Both the position numbers and the translations under genes were made by a program. Positions 12,601-25,100 of a stretch of 36,123 nt of DNA are shown here, in pieces. Below the pieces are notes generated by a model. It was not told where the DNA came from. It worked only from the letters and a program-made list of their open reading frames with translations, and made no database searches. Position 1 is the stretch's first letter. The number at the start of each line of letters is the position of its first letter. Source of the DNA: Elysia marginata (taxonomy: Eukaryota; Mollusca; Gastropoda; Plakobranchidae); contig BMAT01007247.1 in assembly GCA_019649035.1 (NCBI GenBank), forward strand, positions 125,911 to 162,033, in the 5' to 3' direction.

Positions 12601-15600
12601 GAGACCTAAGTAACATGAAGCACCGTGATACCTGCATTAAAATACCTGTCATGCGGGTATTTTGTCAAGGCATGACACCAGAGCTTGAAACTTTCCGAAG
12701 GCACGATGGAACTCTGCCCCCCCCCCCCCATCCCCAGATGTCACAAGAAATGCATCCACTCAAAGACCAGTCGGGTTTTTGCCGGGAGGCTCTGATAACC
12801 CGGCCTACCTGAGCCTCCTCCTCTTAATGGCCGGTGACGTCAAAAGAAATGCAGGTCCTTCTGACCTATGCAGCGTCTGCGGAAAGATAGTCGCAGCAGG
12901 ACGCGTGGTACCCCAGTGCTCAAGCTGTCTTCACTGGGTTCACGCCAGATGCAGCGACCTTACATACCAACGCATCCGACGCCTTCAGCCTGACCACAAC
13001 TGGTCATGCCCACCTTGCACACCTCGAAACCAATGCCCTCTCCCTCGCTCTCAGTCGCCTCCTACCCCTCCGACGTCTATGACACCAACCCCAACACCCA
13101 CTGTGCCACAAGCCCCCACACCTACCACAAATCCAAAAAAGGGCTTCTTAAAACTAGCTCAATGGAACTGCCCAGGCCTTAACCAAGCAAAAAAGACCGA
13201 ACTCAACTGGTTTCTCTCCAATGAAAAAATTGACGTGGTCTTCATCCAGGAAACAAATTTAAACAATGACACCAAATGCAATATCCCTGGGTATCTTGTC
13301 ATCAAAACAGAGCGCACCACGGCCCGAAACATCAGAGGAGAAATCCTTGGAGGTGGAATTCTTACGGCAATAAGGTCAGGAATTCAGCACAACAGGGTAA
13401 ATATGAACGTCCTTGCTGCCAACAACACCACAGAAGTCCACTCTGTCAATATCTTCACCAAAGAGACAACCATCAGAACCACCAACATTTATGTCCNNNN
13501 NNNNNNNNNNNNNNNNNNNNNNNNNNNNNNNNNNNNNNNNNNNNNNNNNNNNNNNNNNNNNNNNNNNNNNNNNNNNNNNNNNNNNNNNNNNNNNNNNNNN
13601 NNNNNNNNNNNNNNNNNNNNNNNNNNNNNNNNNNNNNNNNNNNNNNNNNNNNNNNNNNNNNNNNNNNNNNNNNNNNNNNNNNNNNNNNNNNNNNNNNNNN
13701 NNNNNNNNNNNNNNNNNNNNNNNNNNNNNNNNNNNNNNNNNNNNNNNNNNNNNNNNNNNNNNNNNNNNNNATCGTGGTCTGTTTACCAAAATGCCCTAGG
13801 CTCTGACCACTTCCCCATTGTCATCGAGGTCGAAACATCATCTCACATCGCAACACCGAGACTGCGAAAACTGGCGTTTAAGAAAGCAGACTGGGCAGCC
13901 TATGAACTAGAACGCACAATATCCCTAAACGAAAATCAGACAACTATTTCAGAAAGTAAAAGTACGGACAAAGCCAACTCCATTCTTACACAACTCATAC
14001 TAAATGCAGCCCGGGTGATGACGAAGTACACAACCAGCTACTCCAGCACCTGCCAGAAATAGGAAAACAGTCGCTACTCCAACTCTACAACCGCGTAAAG
14101 AACAGCGGGCAGTATCCGGCAGCATGGAGAAAGGGGACAATTATCCCAATTCTGAAAACGGGAAAAGACCCCTCGCAGATGGGATCGTATAGGCCGATTC
14201 AGTTGACAAGCTGTGTAGGAAAGCTCTACGAACGACTACTGAAAACAAGACTAAACCACTTGCTAGAAGAGGAGAAACTACTGAACCCGAGACAGGCCGG
14301 TTTTCGTTGCTTGAGAAACACAGAGGACCAGGTTACGAGAGTGACCCAGACCATTGTAGACGGCCTCAACAACTCAGGTCCCCAAAAACGAGGTATGAGG
14401 ACGGTCATGGCCCTGATCGATTTCAGTCGCACATTCGACAGAGTGTGGGACACCGGACTCCTTCACAAGCTCATCCAACTCGGTGCACCATCATGCTTAG
14501 TGAGATCAATCAGGGCCTTTCTGACATAGCAGAGTACGTTTCGAGGGCAAAACCAGCCGCCATCTCAAATTTACCGGAGGCGTGCCACAAGGAGGAGTGC
14601 TGTCCCCAACATTGTTCCTCATATTTATCAACAATATCTCCACTAATCTCCCAGAAGGTATAGAGATCAGTCTATTTGCCGATGACCTCGCACTGCTAGT
14701 CCAACACGAGAATCTAGATGAAGCAGCCTCTCTTCTTCAACAAGGACTACAATGCGTAGAAGACTGGTCACTACAGTGGAAGATGACATTGATCGTTGAG
14801 AAATGTGAGGTCACCCATTTTTCAAAGTGGACAAAAGGAGCGACCTGCACAAAAGGAGCGACCTGGCGACCCACCGTCAAACTCCTCCGCCAAAACCTGT
14901 CATACGCATAATTCCCAACATTCTTGGGGGTTACCTTTGATAGGCAGCTTACCTTCAGGGCGAATCAAGCAGAAAGCTGCAAAAAGAATCAACACACTGC
15001 GCTGTCTTGCTGGGAAGTCCTGGGGGTCTGAAAAGAGAGACCTGCCATTGGTGTATCTGACATACATCAAAATGGCCATTAGTTATGTGTACAATGCCTG
15101 ATATCCGTGCATGTCCAAGGAAAATCGCCAGAAACTGGAGGTGACCCAGAGGGGGATGCAGCAAGAACCATAACTGGGTGCACAAAGAACACCAATTCCA
15201 AGCTCCTCATCAATGAAGCCGGACTGCTGCCGCTCTACGTCGAGTCAGACATTGCCCAGGCAACTGCCTATGAAAGATGCCATTGACTTCCAGGTGATGA
15301 CCCACTGAGAGAAATCGCTGAGAACCCGGTCAGACGAAGACTCAAATCACTCGGAACATGGAGGGAAACCGGGAAATCAAGTGCCGAAGACAGTGGACCA
15401 GAAGACCTACCTCGCGAGCGTCTGATCCCTGTCCCAGACATCCCGCCCTGGATGATCCCTGACACCTTCTCCTGTAGCCCATCGCTCATGACCTCAGTAT
15501 CAAAGACCGACCCTCCGGAAGCACAGAAAGCAGCAGTTGAAGAAACTATGAAATATTTGGCAAAGCCAGACATAGAAATCTACACTGATGGTTCAGCAAT

Positions 15601-18600
15601 GGATGGCATCGACTACCTCGACGGAGGGATATCGATCAGATACCCAAATGGGGAAAAAGAAAGCATGAGCATCGCGGCAGGAAGACATGGCAGCAGTTTC
15701 AGAGCAGAAGCAATGGCACTGACGACAGCACTAAGATGGCTTGATGTGGGGGAAAAGTGCGGTAACCTGCTCATTCTAACAGACTCACAAGCCCTGGTCC
15801 GCAAACTAGAAAGAGGCGCGGAAAAAAGCATAAGTGAGCTGCAAAAAGAGACCTGGAGGCTTATATACAGAGTGGCAAGGAGGGACAACACACGACTACA
15901 CATTCAGTGGATACCAGGCCACTGTGGAGTGGAAGGCAATGAGGAGGCCGACCGTCTCGCGAACCAGGGACAGATGCTGGATCAGTTCGACACGGCAATC
16001 GATTTTGCATCTGCAAAGAACGTTGTAAGAAAGCACGTCCTTAAGACGGTATGGGCACCTCAGAACGTTCACGAGAGCCAGCCTACCGGTATCAGACCAC
16101 CGCCCAGAAGAGACAAGGAGAGTGGCCTAACCGGGAGAGAGCGTGTTGTCCTGGCCCAGCTTCACTGCAACGAGAAGAGTCCAATACTCCAGCAGTACCT
16201 CTACAGTTCCTGTGCAGCCGACAGCGAAGCCTGCCTCACTTGCGGGGCGAGCCCAGACAACCTGGACCATGTGCTGAAGGAATGCCCAACAGGCGCCCCG
16301 TACAGAGACTCCCTGCCAGAAAACCCCAGAGATGCCCTGTGGACTGACCCGGTGCGGGTCGTCGAGCTCCTGCGTGCCTGCGACAGGATACCTGTCACTC
16401 CGATCGTATAGCAAAGGACTGGCAAAAACAAGAACAATTGTTTACCCCCCCCCCCTTTTCAACCACATGATTTACGTTTTCCATTTTATTTCACATGGGA
16501 AAAACTCTAGCTGACTTGAATCTTTGTAAATTTGTTTTTAATTTCCCAAATACAGTCGACTGCACTTAAGTGAACGCTGCATAAGTCGATTTTCAATCAA
16601 GTCGATCTTTTTCCTTGGCCCCTCCCCCTTCGGATAACAAAAATATACGCACTAGCACATAAGTCATTTTCATATAAGTCGATCTTAAAAAGCTCATGCT
16701 GCAATAGATATGACGATATTCCTTAGCTCCAGTCCTTCTGAACCACACTAAAGCTAGACAGATTGAGTCTACACCAGACCCATCGCCGTGTAAAGATCCA
16801 AGAGAACCTGACTTGAATCTTTGTAAATTTGTTTTTAATTTCCCAAATACAGTCGACTCCACTTAAGTCAACGCTGCATAAGTCAATTTTCAATCAAGTC
16901 GATCTTTTTCCTTGGCCCCTCCCCCTTCAGATAACAAAAAATATACGCACTAGCACATAGATCGATTTTCATATAAGTCGATCTTAAAAAAGCTCATGCT
17001 GCAATAAATATGACGATATTCCTTAGCTCCAGTCCTTCTGAACCACACTAAAGCTAGACAGATCGAGTCTACACCAGACCCATCGCCGTATAAAGATCCA
17101 AGAGAACCTTCGGAGACAATAACCCAACCCGAGTCGCGGTAAACAACCCTGAAAGCAGGAGACAATAAACCTCTAAAATCGCACTATTACATCAGTCTTT
17201 GTAATCATCAGTGCTGAAAGGTTTACAGGTGTGGCTATGCGTAACCCACAAGACTAGGATGATTGAGTAAACAAAGTGTCTAGACAACACGTTTCTCTTT
17301 CTGTCTGACTGGTCAAAGCTTCCTCCCTCCCACCCCTCTCTCACCATAAACAAGCTAAGCTTGGATTAGTGGCACAGCTGGAGCCATCTGGCCTGTGTAG
17401 GTGGGTGTGACTCTGGAGGAATGTGTGATATCTATCACTATCACATTGCAGTTATGTTTATCGCAAAATGACTGGTCTCGTGTATTATGAGGCACACGCT
17501 CTGTGTTCCAGATGCGTTATGCCTTGAGGCCAATTCAGATCTACGTGTTAACTGTGGTTTTAACTGCGCCAACTCATGCCATCCACACTAGAGGTGAAAC
17601 TTAAATGCCAATCTGTCAGCGCGTGAAGGGCTGCCTCGAGCGCATGTGTCGCCTCGAGTGCTTTAAGAACTTTGAAGCACACACACGTTATCATTAAATT
17701 TAATCATTAGTCCTTGATTGCTCTTGGTCTTGGATAAGTAGCAAATCATTATAATACCAAAGCTTTGGTACATAGATCTCATCGGCCCCGCAACCTGAAA
17801 AGCTGGATGCTTTGACTTTCTTCAACTCTTTTCTGAAAGATGTCCGGAGGGTGTTGATTTTTTTTTACTATGGTTTCTTTTGTAGCTTCACGGTCAAATG
17901 TGCGCACAAATTCCAATATTTTCTATTGTACGCACGTTCTTTTTGTAACCGATTGTTGTACAGTGGTGATTTAATTTTCCACAGAGATTCCTCTGTTCTA
18001 TATAATTCGATAAATTCTGAAATATGTGAATGAGACCAAGAATCCATGGCGAGATTTAGCTACTACTAGTCTACTACTAGCTAGATCTAGTACTGTCATT
18101 CAACACACTGCACATTCATTACCACCACTGCACTATTGTGTGCTGGGCACGGAAAAACCACTGGCAAAACAACATAGGCCTATATAAACATAATTAACGA
18201 AAAAAACATTGGGAAAAAATAAGCAGTAAATCGAGATCTGTACGCGTAGACTTTATTAATCTTGGCACGCTGAATTAAAAAATCTAATTATTTTTAATAT
18301 CAGAGTGATATTTGTGGTTTTAATGCGTCTTAAAAATCCTCTCGGCTCAAAAAGATCAAAGGGAAGCCGACAGACAGCGTCAAGCCCAGAATAATATTAA
18401 GCATGCTTGATGTTGATTGGAAGTCAGCCGATTTGTCAAAAGTTGTACGGGGAGCTTCAAAAAACCTATCCACACCTTCCATTCGGCAGCTCAAGCGGCA
18501 CATTCGGTAAACCCACCAATACACCTCTTGAAAGTTTGTAGATCTGGATTGGCCTTTACAGGATTGAATCTGACTGATAGAAGCCCCTCCCTAAATTACC

Positions 18601-18864
18601 TAGTTTAATGGATATTTTTTTATTAAAATGAGTGAAAAATATAAAAAAAAAAATAAATAAACAACATCAACAACAACAAAATAAACAGCAAATACTCAGA
18701 GAAAATTATACAGATGAAGACCTTATGCTCAAATTTTTAATCAAGGGAGATAACCCAGCTATCTTCACTTAAGTCAATCTTAGTAGTTATGTCCCCTGGA
18801 ATTCGACTTAAGCAGTGTTGACTGTAAAAAAAGGAAAGAGAGAGATAAAAAAGAACGAGAGACT

Positions 18865-18908
<44 letters not shown>

Positions 18909-19061
18909 TAGATAGAACAAAAGAGACAGAAAGGGGGAGGGTGGAAAGGGTGGAGAAAAAGAAGAAAGCCATCCTCCTGATATTCGCAGAGGGGATGGAC
19001 AGAAAAACTCAAGGGCGAAGAGGTTCAGGAAAGTTTGACAAAAAAAAAAAAACTTTGGGAG

Positions 19062-19104
<43 letters not shown>

Positions 19105-22100
19105 AATTGAAACGATTGAAGCATGGAATAGAAACTAGAAAAAGATAGCAAGAGATAAGTAGAAAAAAGGGAGGAAGCGCAGCTGAATGAAATCGGAAAA
19201 GGTGAGCAAAACTGGTGAGTTTCAGTTTCATGGAATATTTTTCCTGGAAAAAAAGTTCGGCACGGTTAACGCAGTGATACATTAATTTTGATGTCATATA
19301 ATAGAACCAACGCCTAGCCTAGTAATACCAAGGAGAAACCATTCTTTTTCGTTTGTTAGATCTAGATCTAGCTTTTGTTTTTAAGCAGTGCCCACATGCA
19401 CGATACTACATGTACTTGTCTGAGTGTATGAATGAGTGTGGAACAAAGTTACGGTCATGTAATAATTATAACCTAGGCTAGTGGTAGCCTATGTTTTATG
19501 AGTGCTATAATGAAGCAAATTGCGTTTCCGCGGATGTATAATAATGAACTGGGCGGCGGATTATTTTTTGACGATCATCGGAGATATATATCCGGTTACC
19601 GCGAATCAGATATATATGGATTTTTAACCAGGGTTCTTGGCACTGCGACTCATTCTGGAAAATGGATTTTTAACCAGGGTTCTTGGCACCACGACTCATT
19701 CTGGAAAATGGTGCGATACCATCCGAGGGCAAGCGTGACATCCCTGCCTCGTTTTGCCTCAGAGTGTATCCGCGCCTTCCGCCGATTTCGCTAATTTCGA
19801 TTTTCATATGCCAACAGGCTAGTTTACCGTTTGCTCTGCAAACCGCGGCTTGCAGTTCAATAACCGCGATTTCGGCGAGAACCGCGGAGCGGATTTTGTG
19901 AATCTTTAGCTACAGTGAAATTTTGCGGATCCACGGAAAACTGTGATCCTTGGTTTATGTTGGGGATATTCCTGATTATCCACACAAGCTTTCAAAAAAA
20001 AGAACTTCACAAAATAAAAGTTCTGAAACCATCAAGCCACAAAATAAGTATACAACTGCAGTTGTAGGCATAATGGCACGAAATATACTTGGCTGCTACT
20101 TGAACTAGATCTAGATTCTACATCTAGACTAGATCTAGGGCCTATGATATCTAATCCTAATCCAGATTTGATCTAGATCTAGATTAGAACTGAAGTTGAG
20201 AAAGCTTTTAAAATTATAGTGAAAGATCAAGTGGTCTCTGAGGTCTAGATTATAGATCTAGACTGCGCTTATTTTAGCCTAAATCACAATCTCAGAGTGA
20301 GAAACTGAACAAGAGATATGACCTAATCTAGATCTAGGTCTAAAATTGAGACCTTAACCACTTGACAGCGTAATTAAAATTGTTATTTGTGTTCAAATTG
20401 GTTAATAAAATTAGTTATTTAAAAGAAAAATATATATCATTATAAACGTCTATATCTTAAAAAGGACTGGTTGGAAGGTTATAAAAGTATACATTTTCTG
20501 AAAGTAGAAACGTAAAATTAACCATAGATGTAGACTAGATTTAGATCTCGAGTCTAGAACGCATCAAATTAAAAAAAAAAACGATTTATGGTGTCAAACA
20601 AAACTAAGCCCTAAATTCCCTATTGATTTAGGTAGAGCAATTTCCAGAATAAAAAAGAGCTACCAAAAAAAAATCTCACCCAGAAGAACCTAAAATCAAT
20701 TACTAAAGTTTGAAACAGTCAGAGCTTCAAAGTCTGCAATACTCGCATCAAAACTTGCAAATCAAAAGAAATACTATTAAACAAACATCACTTATCTTCA
20801 TCAGAACCTAGGTCTACGTCAGAAATTTCCTCCTCACTTTTTTCACCGAAATTGTCTTCTAGATTGCTCATTTTCCACTTCAAATGGCTTGAAACAGGCT
20901 CAAAATTATCAAAGCAACAAGGGAGTCGCCATTTGCAATCTGAATTGGTTGGCCAGATTTTTACGGCTTTGTTAACCAAGCGGTATTATGAACAGATGAA
21001 TTCGGCCGGTTCGCGATCAGCTGGCGGCGGACGAAATCGGCCGCCTCGCAGCCAAGTGGTTAATTTGTATTAGATTCAGAATCTATTGAATCAAAGCTTA
21101 ATATCTAGACTTAGCCTGTTAGGTCGATCTTAACTTATGGAATGGTAAATATTCAATTAAAAATTAGCTTCAACTAAGCTTGTACGTCCTGAGTGATCTC
21201 ATTTCAAAAGGCCTCTTGACAATCTAGATCTAGACTGGATGCTAGACGCACATGGGAGGCTCAAAACGAAAATAGACCTCATATTTTCAACTAGCCTAGA
21301 ATTAGATATCTTCAAACTGATTTATAGGAAAGCCATAGGCCTAGGGCTAAAATTGTTATAACTAGTCTAAGTTTTTTTTTTAGTCTAGTCGCTAAATTTT
21401 CACATCGGCATTAATAAATAATTGTCTTATCTTATCTTAAATTTAGAATAACCTACATTGTGCTGTTAACATATCTAGACACACACAATTTAACTGGATG
21501 TTTTCCTTTTAATATCTGGTAAAATTCTGGTCAGTAAAAATTGCTTTACCAAAGAATTTCTACGATAAGATTATCTTTATTTGTTGTTTTTTTTCATTTT
21601 TTGTTTAATTAAAGATTCTTTCAATTTTATTTTACTCATTGATATAAACAAACAAGATTCTCATAAAACCAAAACTGATTCTTCCCCTGAAAACCTAAAC
21701 ACTCACCTGGTCTCCCTGCTTGCAGAAGATGGTTCCAGAACGGACTTTCTTCAAGGTGAGTCGGTCCTTGAGCAGACTGGGGTCCTAGTAGAAGCCGTAG
21801 CAATCAGCACAATTATCACATTGCCAAATTTCGATATGAATCTTACAAATATAATGAAGTTATGCTTTAAAAGTTACCTTTGGATTTTTAAAGGAAGTAG
21901 TGATTCAGTCCAATTTTGATATTTTGAGCTCCGGGGGGGAACAATACTTAGCAAGAAATTATCCAAAGATCAAACATTCAGTGCACATTACAAAAGAAGA
22001 ATAAAATCTGTAATCTGGATATAGTTTGAATTAAGCATATCTGCAGAAAAAAGCTTTGAGTTAAGTGGACTCCACTGTAATTTGAATGTCTAATATGCTC

Positions 22101-25100
22101 TACTTTTTAAAGATTCTGTGTTGCTGTCTACTATTCACAAGATCTTAGGTTTGGACCTACAGTCAGGACATCTTTTTTTGCTTCCCTGTACCCACTCAGC
22201 ACAAATAGATAGCTAGGGAATTTCCTAAGTCTTGTTAGAAATTATGGCAGCCAGGAAAGTGATGACAAACTACATCACTGTGTTCTGAGTCAAGAATAAT
22301 GAGGACTTTACTTGAGTTCTCTAGTGCAAGTATAGAACATGCATTACTTTACTGAGTTGATAATGTATATACTCATAGAAAACAAAGTCATTAAATGTAT
22401 GCAGTTTGTGTTGCTCTACATTATTTAAAAAAGAAAAATGTTGTGATCTTCGTCATTTTACAGAAGTTTTCACAAGTCCAGCCCTTAAGTATCTTGGTCT
22501 TTAAATAATAACATTGGAGAAAACTAACACACATTTATCTACACATGTATACAACTCTTGAGAATCTGACCTTCAGTCCAAGAATCTGCACCAGATCTTT
22601 GGACGCCAGGCTCAGAATATGGCTCTCATCTGGTAGTTGGCGAGAGCGGTAAGCAGCTGTCTGACTGCTGGGCTGTTGAGAAAAAAAAACAGCTTTGTTC
22701 ACATATGCAGAGATACCACTCAAAATTTCTGAAAACCTTGGGAGTATGTTCACGCATTCATAAACTGATACAAAATATGTCATTTAGGGGCTCTGATTTG
22801 TCATAGTTGATGGGATCAATCTTGATCAAATTTGTATGTTCATGTGGTTTCTCAGGCTTTAAAAAATGGGAAATAACAGGAAAAAATGGCATTCTTGAGG
22901 ATGGCTATGGTTAAGAATAGAGGACGAATACACTTAATGCTGGAAGTTTTGTTTTTTTTATATTACTGCTTTTATTATTTTTTTTTTTTGCTAACTAACA
23001 AAACTGTTAATGCAAAACTTTGGAAATATCTTTTTAGCCCATTCACACAGTTTTGGAATAATTGACACCCCGCAAGGATATTTAATGTGTACTTAGCAGG
23101 GTCAAATTGAGTATTATGACTTGAAATTTTTACCTATAGTAAACACTGTTTACAAGTTTGTTTTAGAGAAGTTTCCTCACAAGACCATTTTGAGTGGAAT
23201 TCAAAAGTTCAAGGAATACAAAAATGAGTGTGTCTGAGATAAAACAAAAAATTGTGTGATACATGTATTACTTGACAGCTTTGTAAGAGTAAAAAAGTGT
23301 TGGCTATTTGGCTATAATTATTTGGCAAAACAGTGAGTGGGGATTAGAGTGATGATAATGATGAGAGTGACAATACAATACCAACAGTATGAGGTTGTAA
23401 ATCTGCATCCGAGGATTCAAAGCATCTGAACATATGGTTTGTTCCTTCACCAGAATCTAGCAAATGAGCCATCCTCACAAAAATTATAACCAGTCAGTGC
23501 ACAGATTGGACATTAAGTAAAATTTGTATCATTGCTGTACACACTCAGCCTGGTCTGTCCTTATAAACATTAATGGTCAAAAGTTAGGTAAAGATGTCAG
23601 GTTCCTTTTCTTTTCTTCTTAAAATCTTTCATGGATAACAAATGAAATCATATGTCTTGCATTCTGTCCAAATGGGTCGTAAGTCGAATGGCTTAGTTTT
23701 GAGATGTAGGTTTCAAAGTTTAGTACATGTTCAGAAGTCAAATTTTTTTTATTAGAGATAATGAGACTAGAACCATTTCTGGACAGTTTTCATACCTGAT
23801 TTATGTTTAATCTATATATGTTCTATGTGTTAATTTTAGTGTGTATGGTTGCTAAGGTCTCTACAACTTTATAGTCGTCTAAACTCTAAATGAAATTTTC
23901 TCCTTTTTCTGAAAATTCAAAAGACCCTGCCGACTTCAAATGGCTATAACATCATACACAAGTATGATAGAGCTTTTCTCTTTGTTGTACAGGGTTGCCA
24001 ACAAAGGAGAGGTGATGACCAGGAGGGCTTTTTGAGGGCTATTCGAGGGCCTTTTAAAAGGGATTGAGGCCTAAACCTGCAGATTACCTGTATGTGGCTA
24101 TGGGCTAAAACACCTTAGCTCCTGCAGTAGGCCTATTAAGTTATCAAACTTTAATTTTTCACTTCCTGGCAACTATGAGAAAAGTAATAGAACCCTAAAT
24201 TTCCATTAACACAAAAAATCTAACACCATAAAATGTGGGCAGTTTGCTGTTCAGAAGACTAGCAAAATAGCAGAAAATTAACTTGTTTAAGTTTAAAGCT
24301 TTGATCAAATAGATATCTAAACATTAAACCAGTTTTTATAAAAGATCTATTGACTCAAAACCAAGTTTTTAGGGTAAAAAGTAAGAGAGAAAATATTTTA
24401 CAATAATCTTACATTAATGCTTTTTAGGTGCATCATGGAATCAAAGCTGGGACTTGTATCAAGACATAATGTTTATAGACTATTCAAACCAAATTTCTTA
24501 ATTTTTCAAGGACTTTTACCAAAGATTTATTTTGGAGTAGAGTAAGCTAAAAGATATGGATTGTCAGTTTCAAGGTGTTGTTTTCCAGTAGCGACCCTTT
24601 TGACTCAAAGAAATGAGGTCTACGGGAAGCAGTAAGGAGGGCTATTTGAGGGCTTTTTGAGGGCTTGGTGGCAACCCTGGTTGTATGTAGAGAAAATAAA
24701 AGCTTTTCTGTGATATCAATATCTGACTATCTTCCAATTTTGACAAGACTCATTTGCACTGGTTGCAAGACATATCAAAGGAATAACTGACTTCTCCAAA
24801 ATGTTCCCTCACCTAATAAAATCAAAATGCATGTGAAACTGATAGAACTTACATCAGTGGACCAGCGCCTGGCCCTTGGTGGAGATCCACTCAACACAAT
24901 GCTCTTGTCATCTGTGATGGACACTCTTGCCCGCATCAGTGCTTGATCAAAGTCTGATAGCTGGTCGCTCGTCTCACCCATCAACATACTCGCTGATCAA
25001 ATCCATACAGAGGGTTCAAAAGATTAGCCAATTCTTCACAATAGGCAATCGGAGTATCCAAAAATTAAGAGTGGATTGAAAAAAGTATGTAGCACTAGCA

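Larger units (their letters stand above)
12640..16440 (+). mobile_element. Four-domain LINE (PHD finger, endonuclease, RT, RNase H), degenerate, with internal deletion and gap
   Basis: Plus-strand domains in order: 2A-like motif (12809-12859), PHD-type zinc finger (about 12866-13017), apurinic-type endonuclease (13147 to about 13830, broken by the N gap), reverse transcriptase (about 14040-14900), RNase H (15573-15960), C-terminal Cys/His motif (16231-16285). RNase H places it in the I/Ingi/Nimb side of non-LTR retrotransposons rather than CR1 or Jockey proper; the clade is inference. Frameshifts, an in-frame stop at 15284 and an apparent deletion at about 14030 make it non-autonomous. The 3' end is not clear; a C-run at 16446-16457 follows the last stop. 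Confidence 0.9.
11076..21706. other. Intron 5 of the PNPLA6/7 gene, 10.6 kb, repeat-rich
   Basis: Contains, left to right: a CAGACCTGCCAAC motif (11212), a 73-bp tandem duplication, the four-domain LINE with the assembly gap, a 297-bp tandem duplication, unannotated AT-rich sequence at 17110-18760, the polypurine/(GA)n block, a block with a 46-bp tandem repeat (19540-19960), AGATCT-rich sequence (20100-20560), and a LINE/SINE-like tail TTATCTTATCTTAA near 21424. I found no exon between W5 and W6, and none is needed by the domain. Confidence 0.65.

Noticed and set aside
12615-12812. 65-residue frame before the LINE
   Set aside because: It crosses the C-run in a different frame from the 2A-like/PHD frame and has no motif.
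13276-13806. Open frames in other phases across 13497-13770
   Set aside because: Most of their length is N; only the frame with WNCPGL and SDHFPI motifs is real.
15613-15903. Minus-strand frame over the RNase H region, and others at 16127-16437
   Set aside because: Antisense to the RNase H frame with intact catalytic residues; no domain of their own.
16593-17165. Two similar minus-strand frames of 89 and 71 residues
   Set aside because: They resemble each other only because they lie in the two units of the 297-bp tandem duplication; no known domain.
18737-19297. Long open frames on both strands
   Set aside because: They are translations of (GA)n/(CT)n and polypurine sequence with no domain; low complexity explains their length.
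20788-20979. 63-residue minus-strand frame with acidic start ([15 protein letters not shown] at its end)
   Set aside because: Resembles the acidic segment of PiggyBac-type transposases only loosely; too short and no catalytic motif nearby, so not called.
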